NCBI GenBank assembly: GCA_943737045.1
Contig: CALSFV010000021.1
Span: 1 to 64,000 of the forward strand
Source of the DNA: Parapristionchus giblindavisi
Lineage: Eukaryota; Nematoda; Chromadorea; Rhabditida; Diplogasteridae
Reading direction: 5' to 3'
Length of the DNA: 64,000 bases
The position numbers were made by a program, and so were the translations under genes. The stretch's first letter is position 1. Every line of letters starts with the position of its first letter. Shown one piece after another: positions 31,965-50,700 of the stretch. The notes under the pieces are model-generated. The model did not search any database. It worked only from the letters and a program-made list of their open reading frames with translations, and was not told the DNA's origin.

Positions 31965-32620
31965 GAAGAATTTGCGTGGTTTAATCGGGTCACAGGAACA
32001 TCAAGAGTCGCCCATCCCGCAAAACAATCATACTTCAATGCAACGCACGGACCACCAGCCGGGATGCCATTCACGTCAGAGCTCTCAATTATTCTCCACA
32101 ACCCCGAACCCCTTCGGGGGAGATTCCCCATTGACCTCTTGATAAAACGTGTTTAAATCAAAAAAAACTAGCTTCAAAACCATTCTTGTCCGTTTTGAAG
32201 CTAGTGAGTGGTCGTCTATTCTTTTCTCCCTCCTTTCTCTTCCTCGGCAAGTTTCCCTGCCAAGCCGGAGTGGTCATCGTGGCAGTGTAGACCAAGAAGA
32301 TGGCTACCTCCCTACTGGATACCGTCCACTGCCTCTAGCAGTAAAAGTAAGCTGATTTGCGTGGTTTAATCGGGCCACAGGAACATCAAGAGTCGCCCAT
32401 CCCGCAAAACAATCATACTTCAATGCAACGCTCGGACCACCAGCCGGGATGCCATTCACGTCAGAGCTCTCAATTCTTCTCCACAACCCCGAACCCCTTC
32501 GGGGGGAGATACCCTATTGACCTCTTGATAAAACGTGTTTAAATCAAAACCCCGAACCCCTTCGGGGGAGATTCCCCATTGACCTCTTGATAAAACGTGT
32601 TTAAATCAAAAAAAAATCAA
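31965..32620 (+). mobile_element. dimeric retroposon-like repeat with 8-bp TSD
   Basis: Two units begin TTTGCGTGGTTTAATCGGG (31970 and 32356) and end GATAAAACGTGTTTAAATCA; a third partial tail follows at 32555-32612. The whole is flanked by TAGAATTA (31957-31964 and 32621-32628). Paralogue D at about 29644 carries the empty site (TAGAATTATAAAATT), proving insertion. The A-rich ATCAA tail suggests retroposition. Confidence 0.75.
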
Positions 32621-32639
32621 TAGAATTATAAAATTTTTC

Positions 32640-33719
32640 CATACACCACCAAATGCCGAACATTAACAAACTTCTCCACCGTTGAAAAAAAAAGAAAAAT
32701 CACCACATAAAACGCACTCCAAAAATTTTGGGAGCTTTTCCGAACGTTTTTTAAACGCATATAATTTTATTTTTGCTGAAATCCCAATGAAATTCACGAG
32801 AAAACGGCATAAAATTCGATATAATAATTCAACCCCCTACACTTTTAAATATTTAACCACTTTATCGAGATCAAATAATTATAAGCGGGGTCAGCGGATC
32901 TGTAGTAACATGAGAAGGTTCCACTAATCCTTAATCGGATCGGCACTTTTTTGATTTCTGGCCCAGGTCATATTACAGATCAATTCTAGTCATTTCTCAT
33001 TCCTCATTATTCATTATTCATTTCGCGTTGTAAACACGTTAGTTCAGCCTCTGTAATAGCAGGGCACCAATGAAATATCGTTTTCCACCGCTGGCAGAAG
33101 TTTTAGAAAAAAGATTGAATATAAAGAGGGCGCGGCGGATGCCAGACGGGTTTGGTGGGATTCATTAGAGAGGATGTGCGTGCGCGATCGCATCCAATGA
33201 TTGTCTCTATCGCTCTCTCCGCCGCGCTACCAAACCTGTCTGACGTGCGCCGCTCTGTCTAATGACTATCGTCTCATTATTGCAAAAACACACCAAGGCG
33301 CGCACCACAGATTTGGAATGTCGCCTTCAGCATTCCTTTTGCCCCGCTATTCCCATCTCTTTCACATTTTGAACTAACGTGTAAACAACCCTTTTCTCGT
33401 TGTGGTAAAACCAACCGCATCATTAATGATAGAATGATGAAATGAGAGTTTTTTCTGCTCTTTTCCCATGCTCTCTCATTCTAGTCCAATTTCATTTCCA
33501 TATCACCCCATTCTCCTTTTAAAAGCATTCAATTCCTTTTCTCCGGTTTAGTTCAGAGCTCTCCCATCTTGAGGACAGCTCGGGGAGCATTTCGCCCCAG
33601 AGGACTTCGTCCTCCTAGTGAGGAGGACGACCCCTCCATTCGATCGAAAAGATCGAAATGGGGAGGGGGGAGGGGTGAACGAGGGGCTGTGCCAGATATC
33701 AAAGAAGTTCCCCTCTTAC
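32640..33719. other. no supported gene
   Basis: Holds a GC-rich inverted segment near 33128-33260 (GGTTTGGT... and ACCAAACCTG) and a T/G-rich region near 33590-33690. No exon or known repeat was seen. Confidence 0.4.
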
Positions 33720-33960
33720 AATGTTCATAAAACCTGATTCGATCTTCCTCACAAATTCAACCTGCCATCTCAATTCGGGTCTTCCTCTTGATCGCTTTGG
33801 CCCTTGTGGGTGCCATTCCAACACTCTTCTCGACCATCTCTCAGGATCAATATATCCAAGCACCCCAGCTCCATTGGCTCAATCTGTAGCAGTGCCGTGC
33901 TCTCAACCAGTCATTCGTATTTTTATCGAGTAGAGATATTCCTAGCCTGCGACGCTCAAG
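33720..33960 (-). mobile_element. LINE 3' coding remnant (RTE-like)
   Basis: The minus strand reads 'DPERWSRRVLEWHPQGPKRS' followed by 'RGRPELRWQVEF'. This is the characteristic C-terminal stretch of RTE-type LINE polymerases. A preceding 'WSWGAWIY' lies in another frame, so it is degenerate. Plus-strand open frames here are antisense shadows. Confidence 0.75.
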
Positions 33961-34128
33961 TATGCGCTGCGATTTTATTTTCAAGGCGAGAGCTCAAACA
34001 CAAGATTTCTGAAGCATACATCATAACTTCCAATATTACTCCCTCAAACTAACTTTTTTGTATTACAGATTGTGATTTGTTTTTTTTTTACATTTTACAT
34101 TTAATCACTTTATCGAGATCAATTAGGA

Positions 34129-34136
34129 TGAGGTAG
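34129..34136 (-). promoter_or_regulatory. let-7 seed-match octamer in gene A 3' region
   Basis: CTACCTCA on the sense strand, 44 nt after the stop; a near-match (CAACCTCA) lies at 34157-34164. The position parallels B, C and D. Confidence 0.4.
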
Positions 34137-34179
34137 CAGAGGTAAAATCATTTCAATGAGGTTGATCTATCATTATCGA

Positions 34180-40321
<6,142 letters not shown>

Positions 40322-40329
40322 GGCTGCTC

Positions 40330-41210
40330 AAGAGAGGGATACTCCTCTGGAATGATGATGGTAGAGATCAAAGATCAAAAGATCGAAGATAAAAAAGATC
40401 GAAAAATCAAGCGATGATGTAGTGATGCTTTTACGTTGACGAGCATAGCAATGGAGGATGGTTACGGGGGAGTTTGCATGGCCGACTCCGGCAACGATTA
40501 GCACGAGGTATTATTTATTTATTTATGCTTTATTCCATCAAATATATATAATAACAGGGTGATGTGTACACAGAATAGGGATAGATGGATTTCCGTCGCA
40601 TAAGGCGATTTCGGTTTTGGCTCGGTGGCAGTTTTTTCGGTGGTATAATGTTTAAATTGTACGGAAAGTACGTGAGGGACAATGGGGAAGAGAGAGAGAG
40701 TCAGGCATGTAAATCGGATAGTCACTCTCTACTTGTCTTAAAAGTTGTACTTTCAATACGCATAACAAGCTTCAAGCATATCATCAAGCAATATCAATGT
40801 CTTTCGGTTCGTGTGCGTAATCTCTATCATTTTTCTTACGAAAAAACGATCTCTATCTTTAAATCCCTCCGCTCTGGCCACACTCTCTCTTTATTTGTTT
40901 ACAAGAGAGAATTGCAAAGCAGAGAGTTTAAAATTAACTTGTGGTACCAAATGCTTCTGGGTCGACAAATTTCAATTTCAAGCAGTTAAAATTCTATTTC
41001 ACTAATATATTCAGTGTTCCTAGTTTTCTTATATTCATTTAATTGAGCAACTTAAAAAGTGAGGGTAAAATTAATTTCCAAAGATTCATCATTGCATCCT
41101 TGGAATATAATTGAATGCGCAGCGCAGACTTTTTCACGCATAAAAACCGCGACGCGCCTACAACCGCAACGCGTGCAAAGAATTCATACCCATTCTCCTT
41201 CGTGTTATAG
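40330..41210. other. upstream region of gene A with repeat fragments
   Basis: Contains GATCAAA heptamer repeats (40370-40400), a possible minus-strand LINE tail (40505-40560, ATTTATTTATTTATG) and an M1 copy (40857-40955). No promoter was recognised. Confidence 0.4.
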
Positions 41211-41214
41211 AGCG

Positions 41215-41363
41215 GTTTTGAAGAACAAGTTTGAAATGTTTTGTAAACTAATAGAATGAGTAAAAAACGAGGAAATGCGGTGATATTGAAAGAAACGACA
41301 GAGTTAGAAGAAGAAGGAGCAATAGAGAATACACACGAGTGCCGCTGCCCAAGAGAAAGAGAA

Positions 41364-41406
<43 letters not shown>

Positions 41407-41850
41407 AAGAGCGAGAATGAGAAGAGAAAGAGGTTGCGAGAATCTTGCCTAACCCGAGTGGATTGGGCCGTATAGTGACTAAGGTGGCGAGAATAATAAT
41501 AATATCTTTATGTGCGTATCAGGTAATTGTAAGAATGATTAATGAGATACATAGAGAAATGCATTAGGGACACATAAATACAATAACGAGGTAGTAAGGT
41601 TGAATTAATAGGTAATGATGATATAACTTTAATTATAAAGCAAAGGTAGAAAAAAGATAATGAGTCTTAACTCACCAGTCCCCCTTCCAGTTTTGGGCAA
41701 GTTACCCGAGAGGGGCGCATTTACGAAATATTAGTAAAGCGCTGATAGTGAGAGGCGAACATACCGAAAGACGGTTAGATAATGCAATAATGACAAGGTT
41801 TACTGAAAGCAAGCTTGATCAAATACGGGTAAATCGTGACCGAAAATTCT
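41215..41850. repeat. GA-rich dispersed repeat interrupted by a LINE tail
   Basis: Left part (41215-41470) matches 24990 and 55850 copies, with (GA)n at 41367-41402. At about 41500-41670 a LINE 3' tail like that of 30042-30679 is inserted. The GA repeat's right part (ACCGAAAGACGGTTAG, CAAGCTTGA) follows. Confidence 0.65.
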
Positions 41851-41877
41851 CTGTTACCCCAGCAAATTATCACGTGT

Positions 41878-42045
41878 GACTCTGGTATTTTCAAACTAGT
41901 AGTTTACTTATGTTTCACACTAGCCGTAAGTTTACTAGAAGCGGTGTATAATACGGTGATGTTCTTTCACTTGTAGTAAACTAGCAGTAAACTACTAGTC
42001 TGTGATGTCACGTAAGTAAACTACAAGTTTGGAAATACCAGAGGA
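41878..42045. repeat. MITE, CTCTGGTATTT family, copy 3
   Basis: ACTCTGGTATTTTCAAACTAG mirrored by TTTGGAAATACCAGAG; ACTAGTAGTTTACT inside. It belongs to the same subfamily as 36846-37062. Confidence 0.8.
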
Positions 42046-42263
42046 TGAGTCTTTTCAACGCATGTACCCCATTTGGATTTTTTAAAGTTTCAATTTGTTC
42101 AAGAGACGTTCACAGGTCACCGTTACAAGGGAATACCCTGAGGCCACGCTCAAAGAGTGTTCTTGAATAACAGGATTCACCCCCCTACACGTCTACATTT
42201 ACAGTTTACATTTAGTCACTTTATCGAGATCAACACGCTAACAATAAGCATCACGCAAGGTTA

Positions 42264-42373
42264 TGCACCGTCACACGTGCATTACGTGCCTACGCCGTAA
42301 CCCCCCTCCGCCGCGTCTCCGTCGTTACGGCCGAGGTTACGGCGTAGGCACGTAAGGCATATGTAACGATGCA
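42264..42373. repeat. MITE, TGCATCGTTACATTTGCC family, copy 3
   Basis: TGCACCGTCACACGTGC at the left and GGCATATGTAACGATGCA at the right, flanked by TTA. It lies downstream of gene B. Confidence 0.8.
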
Positions 42374-42468
42374 TTAACATTTATGCGATTTTTACAACAT
42401 CAAAACATTTGGGCAATGAAAAAGGATGAATACAATGAGGATCAATGCAGTTATTGCTTGGTACATAA

Positions 42469-42515
42469 TGAGGTAGAAAGAAGTAGGTAGAGATATAAAC
42501 ATTTCAATGAGGTAG
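42469..42515 (-). promoter_or_regulatory. paired let-7 seed-match octamers in gene B 3' region
   Basis: CTACCTCA on the sense strand at 42508-42515 (right after the stop) and 42469-42476. Confidence 0.45.
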
Positions 42516-42516
42516 A

Positions 42517-43443
42517 TCATTTCAATCGATCGATAATCGTCTTCAGTGGTCGTTCAGTATCAGTCGTTTTCAGTAGGAAGATGACCGCATACTGAACGAT
42601 GAGAGCGCCAAAGTGTCCACAGAAACCGAATAGAACACTGTAATTATTGATTTTTGAAGATCACAGTCCATCGATATGCTTACCTGTAGTTAGGGAGGTG
42701 TACGAGGTTCTTGCGCGACTTCACGGACCACACGACACCAATGAGAACGCCGCAAGCGGAGAAGATGCCCGGAATGATACCTGATGTTATTTATCGATTG
42801 ATTGGGAGATATTATCGATTGATTGGGAGATATTATGTTACTGTTACTTTTCGCTGTTACTTGTCCCGTTGCGCATACGTGCGTAGATAAATTATTATTA
42901 TTATTATTATTGATTGATTGAAAGATATTATCGATTGATCATAGAGGACTGTTGATTTATTGGGGTATCATTGATTGATTCGTAACTTTTGAACCCCATA
43001 ATACTCGTTATGTTTGATTTATTTTTCACATTTTTTGACAAATTCTGAAACGTTGGCATCTGATTTTGGGGATGTCGATGTAGTGCTTTGGCAGTAAATT
43101 GAATGAAATGGCTAGCCAAACGTGGCATTGTAATCTCATGTCATTGATAAATTTCGCCATCCCCAACTACCCCCTCACCCTACAAGTCGAAGTACTCAAT
43201 CTTTAGTTATCTATCCCGCTATTTCCATTCTGCTCCAACCAGTCACATGGATCTGAACGGTCCCCTTACCGTTCTGAGGCCTCGTCCACCTCGCTCCCAC
43301 TGGAACACCGTAGATCTGACAGCTATCGATAAATAACCCCCGGTCACCTTCCCCAAGTCCTGTCTATTATTATTTTTTCTTTTCGTTTCTGTATTTGCTG
43401 TGCACTCGTCACGGTATATCAAATAAATAAATAAATAAATATA

Positions 43444-43482
<39 letters not shown>

Positions 43483-44707
43483 ACATCATCATACCCCAAG
43501 TGAGCGACTGGCCAACGAGAATTCCGTAGATAGCGAATTCGATGTAGCATATTTCACCGACCTCTTCTAAGCATTTGTTCGATTGGGCGACCTGAAATTT
43601 AATGTTTTTAAACATAAAAATAAGTCTATTAAGTTTCTTATTCGTAACTCATAAGTATTGTATGCTACGATCGAATAATCGCAGCCTTCTTTCTTACCTC
43701 CTGACTTTATCATATTGTTTAAACATTTAATTGTGAATCTCAAAAACCCTATGAGGTCAGATAAATTTATTATTATTTAATCATTTTGCACCAGAGAAAT
43801 TGTAACCGATTTTCTCTCCCCCTGAGAAAATTCAAAATTTCAATAAATAACGAAAAAATTATTCCTGATTACCTCAATTTGATCCAGTGCACAGCCGTCT
43901 GGTTTCTGCGGTACCTTGACCTCATAGATCACGAAACGACGAACCTGAAACTATCGCCTACAGTAATCAGGTTTTCGTTGCGGGAGTTACTCAGTTTCAA
44001 ACTCACCACAGCGCTCATATCCTTCGTTTCTACGGGATCTGGAACCCTTCCCAGCCTGGCACTGATGCAGCGAGTGAGGTAATCTGCAAAGATCAAAGAT
44101 CAAAGATAAAAGATTAAATGATCTAATGACCAAAGGTCGCTTACGGAAGAAAAAGAGCGTCGCTGTGATTGTCCAGAATGAGTTCCCAGGAAGAAAAGTG
44201 AGATAGACCACGGAGAGTAAAACACAATCCATGACCTGCATTGATTATCTATATATATATATCTCGCATTGGGCACACACAAGGCGTAACCGATTGATTG
44301 GTCGGATTGCATTAACCAGACTTTAAGAACTAATGCGTTACTGTAATTATCAATCGTTGAATGTCAACTTACTCTGTAATATTGGGAAATGAGTACAGGG
44401 ACCTTTTCGGAGCTGAGAGCCTTAAATTAATCCGCTCAGAAAGTCAATAATTTTTAAAAAAATTGAAAAATCAATACTCACAAAGATCGCGCCGTAAAAA
44501 TAAGCAAGGATACAGACAACCGCTAAGTTTTCCTTCTTCTCTTTTTCCAAATCGAGCCGATCCGTCGCGTCCCTGAACGAGAGAAGGATTACGGTAGCTC
44601 AGAAGATTACGGTAGCTCGCAAGATTACGGTAGCTCACAAGAAACTACATGTTTTTTAGCGCAACGCAGAATGTTTTTCGATGCAAACGAGAAATATTAT
44701 TTTCCCA

Positions 44708-44784
<77 letters not shown>

Positions 44785-47700
44785 TTTTATTCCTTCAAAT
44801 GAACGCATCGGGGATGGGATTGGGAGTATCTGGGAATAATAAGATAGAATAATAAGATGGATTTTAATGTAATCGCATTCTACCTAATCGGAAGAATAAA
44901 TAATTGATTTTATAAACTTTACGCCCAGAACTAATTTGAAATCGCTCTGGTAACGCTCTCTCTCTCGATCAAGGCCTTATGAACATTGCGAGAAAGAAGG
45001 ATCAGTGGAACCATCTCATGTCACTACTAGATACCTACTACAGACTCACTATAGCTCTGTTCGTTCGCGGCTTACAAGGGAAGTATGGTGCGCCGGTCCC
45101 GGACTTCGGAATGGGACATATACCATTCGATAGGTCTCCAAAATACAAGACTCCCATGTTAAGGATTTTGGCAACGTGCCCCTGTGGGCCGAGTAATTTG
45201 CATATTTCTGACTGTCTTTTTGCGCCCTACAATAAGATCCAGTCTCTAGTTTAAAACGATTAAATGTTAAAAAATTTAAAACGCTATCTCACTTTGTACA
45301 ACATTGTTGGATTTCTGATGAAAAATGCCTGATCAGCGCTATTATGCGGGCACTACTTCAGAACAAGGGACCAGAACACCGGCAAGTTCAAAATGATATG
45401 AAAAATGAAATAAACAGCACGGAAAGAACGTTTATATTGGACATTTATACTATTATTTTGGTCTGGCACCCTAGTCTGAAGTACTCTGGTATTTCAAAAC
45501 TTTAAGTCTACTAAAAATACGTCAGTCACTTTAAGTTTACTTTAAAGTAAACTTCAAGTGAGTGACGTAACATTCTCACTTTAAGTAGACTTGCGTCTGA
45601 CTTTAAGTAGACTTACATAGTGACGTCACACTTTAAGTAGACTTGCGTTTCACTTGAAGTAGATTTACAAGTCTACTTAAAGTGAAAGTGTAAGTAAACT
45701 TCAAGCTTTGAAATGCCAGAGTAGTGCCATTATGCGACCAGAGATACTCTCACAGATAGACAAAGTAGGATTCGCTGTGTTTGGTTTAATCCGGAAGAGA
45801 ACCGACTGGATGATAACTATTTGCATACGGTATCGGTGTAATAGCGCTTGTCTCTCATATGCAAACAGTTATTTTCTTTTCAGTCGGTTCTCATCCGAGT
45901 TAGGTTAAGCAACTTACAGTACGATAATGAACGTGCAGAAGAACGTGAGGTAGAGTGTCAAAAACGGGTAGAAGAACTGAAATTGATCTTTGATCTTTGT
46001 ACACGTTCAAACTTGTTTTTATTATTATTGCTCAACGAATAGTCGTCACAAATGTCACAAATTGTCACAAATCATTTTACGAAAAGTGTCACGTAATTAA
46101 CTCTTACTATTCGTGTATCGGTCACAAGTACTCATTTAAAACCACACCCAAGCTAATTTTAATCTCCGCTCCAGCCACCCCCTCTCGCAGACAAAGACGG
46201 TGACAGAGTGTGGGGTCAGAGCGAAGAGTTTCAAATTAGCTTGGGGTGTGCCTTTAACATGCATTATACATTGCGCATTATTAAAAACATCATCTAGGTA
46301 TATATTTCAAACTGCACGCGTCCTATGTATTTTTGTGTACGTGAACTTTGAATTTGGGGATGGTTAAACTTTGATCTTTGATCTTCGATCTCTCACTCAC
46401 CTCTTGCATTTTCTTGTTCTTAGTAGCGAACGAATCGATCACGAAAGAGATGACATATATGACCGCCACGATTGCGACGATTTGCTGCAATCATTTAATT
46501 TAATTTAATTTAATTTTATATAATGTAATATAGTTGTATTGATTGACGTCCGAGGAGCAACGATATATAATATTGATTCTCCAGAAGTTCGAGGGGGTAA
46601 ATAACAGGAGGGGGATAATTCTGTGAACAATTATATTATGTTCATATATTTTAAAAAATTACATTAAAAGTGCGTTGAAATTCATACTTGTACATCTATT
46701 AATATTATTATTTTAATTACCAATGATTCAATAATAAATTCTTCGGGCGTTTTCGGGTCCTCTTCGAAGTCCTGAAATGGATTTATTGATTCGTTACCGA
46801 GGAAACTGTTTTTATTCTTCTTTGGTAGGATCTTGGGAAAATAATTCCGATTTGGAACTCTTTTCTATATTTAATTCTTGTCAGAAAGAATTTTCACTAC
46901 CAGGGGCAAACTTTTTTCATTGCAATAATATAACATTATTAATAATATAATATAATTATATTATTGCAGTGAAAAAAAGCAAAATATGGTACGGCAAATG
47001 ACGCAAATGACGTATTTGCCCTTCGATTCGACCCATTATAATTCACGCTATTTATTTATCACTTGCTGTCACATTTATTTAATGTAAGATAAATAAATAA
47101 ATAAATTTGTATTATTTGCCGAATCATACGAATAGATGAAGCAGAGCAAGCTCTACACGTTTTGCGCACTGTCTCGCCTTTACCTTCGAACTCTTTGGTC
47201 AAAAGTGCTTCTAATATCAATATGTTTAGATGTACGTACTAATTTTATACAGTAGCGCTCAAAAAGATTTCACGTTGGTGTTTTTTCGCGAGATCTTTTG
47301 TTGTACTGATCGAAATGGGATGAAATTTGGAATACATGTTCCTCAAGGTATTAGAATAACGATACTGATTTGGTTTTTCAAAAATTTCAGAAATCCGGTA
47401 ATTTATTAGCTATTTATCAATAATCACTAAAATCAACAATTCACAGTTGCAAAAATGAACAGCAATAATTAAAACGCGTTCTCCATAAGTGCGGCGGGGG
47501 TATGGCACAATGTTTCAAAATCATCCTAGGCGACTCATATTTGATGGTTGGAGTCCCTAGGGGCAGCATACACTTCAGCCAAAAATTTGATCCAAATTAT
47601 CGATTTTTGATCTACCAAAAGTCGAAAAATCAAAGTGTGATTTCCATGGCATGTTGTATACCATTCGATAGAGGATTCAAAGTTATATAAGTATACCAAG

Positions 47701-50700
47701 TTTCATAAGTTTCCATAACTCCATGTTCGAGAAATAACCGATTTTTCAATTTTTTACGAGGTTTTTTTGTTTTGATCTAATCGCTTACTATGTTACTATC
47801 ATTTCCAGTTTCTGAGTTTTTGATATGTTGTGTAAAAATGGATGCGCTATCCGAATATCATACTTATCTGGACCAGCTACAAACCGCCCATAGTGATATC
47901 ATGCGACGAACGCCTTACTTTTAGCGCCCGAACGCCGACGCTGGTTCGAATCCTGTCAGAGACATAAATTTTTGCAAATTTTTTTTCGTCTCAAATTTGA
48001 CTTTAAATTATATTTTCATGTGTTTTATCGTCTTTTCACTAATTTATTGTACGGAATGACCACTTACATTACCAAAAATACTAAAAAAATCTTATAACTG
48101 TTACAGTATCGGAAAAAGTCATTCGACGAACGAAAAAAAAGTTTTTTTGTCAGTGATATTTCTTTAAAATGTTTTTTGTTGTTATTATCTATTAAAAGAA
48201 GACAAATATACATTGAAACTCGTTAAACATCTCGGTTTTCGCAAAATGTTTGAAAAATTTAAAACTAAGATCAAAGATCAAAGTACAATGATCAGAGATC
48301 AAAGTTCAGCAATGGAGTAAAAATATTTGTGAGCTTCTCTAACATATATAAGAGCTGTAAATATAAGAGATTTAATCAAAAAAGGCGCAGGGACGAGAAC
48401 TGCTAGGAGACAAAGCGCAAGTTTAAGCGTACGCGCTGTTACCGAGTGTACCTCAGCAGAACGTTTGCTGTCGGTCTGAAAGCAATCTCAACAAAACCAA
48501 AATAAGGGACATAAATATATGATACATTACAAAGCTACCTGATGAGAAGTCATAATTTTAAGAGACCTGCCCTTTGGACGATAGGATCTCAAAATCATTC
48601 CTTCCAAACAATTGTTTTTCATGCCCTGCGAGCGAATGAAGAGCTATGACTACCATATTCTGTGGATAAAGAAGTAGGGCGCGATTAAGCTCTAAGAGGA
48701 TAAAGTTTTATTTCATTACTCTAACCCACTGCCTTAATTTTTGATGAGGGATAGGGAAGGGGAGAAGGTGAGGGAGAGAGAGAGAGAAAGATAGAGCGGA
48801 GAAGGAGAGAGATTGAGGTAGAAGGAGGGTTAGATGTTTATACATGTTTGTTTTTCTATTGGGATAAATGCTGGAAAACGTTTAAAAGTGTGACTACACA
48901 TTAATTTTCGTGAAAAAATGCTTCGGTTGCTCTTCAAAAATGAAAATATGAACGATGGATGAGAAAAATCACCAAAAGAGAATAGACATGAAAGGAATGG
49001 AACCAGGGAAATATGAGTTAAAAGTTGTTGAGAAGATTGGTCGATTCGAAGTGTTTTATAGTGAAAGATGCAGTGTAACGGACAGACAGACGCTCAGACA
49101 GACAGACGTGCCTTATCATTTTATAAAATAAAGGAGCAGCACTCGCCACATCTCCTTAGAGCGGGTCGTTAGTATACCTATAAGCTGAGTTTTCAATTTT
49201 GAAGGCCAAATTTGCAACCCATTTACAGCCTGAAATTGGAGCCGAAATTTTCTAGTGGATGTCTGCACTCTCACAACGTTTCAGAAGAACAGGGCTTATT
49301 CACTAAAGAAGAATAAATTGTCAAAAGTGTGCGTCATCATTACGCAACAGTTGTTTAAACCAGTTAATTAAACCAACACATCATGGTTGGATTCTTTGAT
49401 GAGTTGCGTACATTGACACAAAATATCAGCTTAATTGCTTTCCTTAATCAAATGTTACAAAAAAATGAAAAAGCGTCCCGTGACTTTTTTGTCGATACTC
49501 TATTAGTTCTTAGATTTCAGATAATGTTTATGGTTATTTCATACAATAAATTAATGTAAACACGGAAAAACAGATGAAACTATAATTAAAAGTCACAACA
49601 GTTTTTACTCTATTGCTGAACTTTGATCTCTGATCATTGTACTTTGATCTTTGATCTTAGGTTTCAATTTTTCAAACATTTTGCGAAAACCGAGATGTTT
49701 AACGAGTTTCAATGTACATTTGTCTTCTTTTAATAGATAATAACAACAAAAAACATTTTAAAGAAATATCACTAACGAAAAAAACATTTTTTTCGTTCGT
49801 CGAATGACTTTTTCTGATACTGTAACAGTTATAAGATTTTTTTTAGTATTTTTGGTAATGTAAGTGGTCATTCCGTACAATAAATTAGTGAAAAGACGAT
49901 AAAACACATGAAAATATTATTTAAAGTCAAATTTGAGAAGAAAAAAAATTTGCAAAAATTTATGTCTCTGACAGGATTCGAACCAGCGTCGGCGTTCGGG
50001 CGCTAAAAGTAAGGCGTTCGTCGCATGATATCACTATGGGCGGTTTGTAGCTGGTCCAGATAAGTATGATATTCGGATAGCGCATCCATTTTTACACAAC
50101 ATATCAAAAACTCAGAAACTGGAAATGATAGTAACATAGTAAGCGATTAGATCAAAACAAAAAAACCTCGTCAAAAATTGAAAAATCGGTTATTTCTCGA
50201 ACATGGAGTTATGGAAACTTATGAAACTTGGTATACTTATATAACTTTGGATCCTCTATCGAATGGTATACAACATGCCATGGAAATCACACTTTGATTT
50301 TTCGACTTTTGGTAGATCAAAAATCGATAAATTGGGTCAAATTTTTTGCTGAAGTGTATGCCGCCCCTAGGGACTCCAACCATCAAATATGAGTCGCCTA
50401 GGATGATTTTGAAACATTGTGCCATGCCCCCACCACAGCCCCTCCGCTGTAAGGGAGAATGCGTTTTAAACAGAAAGAGGTCAAGAAGGGTCCAGCACTA
50501 CAAAATTAACATCATAGATCATTCTTAAACTGAAATTCAGTGGAATAACCCTTACAATCAATTAATGTCTGTCAGGTTAGGGGCATACTATACTTCGTAC
50601 ACAAGTGTCGGCGTACCACAAACTCCAAGCAATTTAGCTCTCCTGTATCTACTAGGGTGGCGAAAATGATTCATGATTATTCGTCCACTTTAGCGGTCTA

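Noticed and set aside
33721..34052. Plus-strand frames of 70 and 82 codons
   Set aside because: Antisense to a LINE polymerase remnant read on the minus strand.
44979..45254. 91-codon plus frame (MNIARKKDQWNHLMSLLD...)
   Set aside because: Lies inside gene B intron 5 on the opposite strand with no homology recognised; kept only as a possibility.
47502..50425. Two nearly identical 62-codon frames (MAQCFKIILGDSYL...)
   Set aside because: They lie in the two inverted arms of a Tc1/mariner-like foldback, so similarity is due to the repeat; no transposase features.
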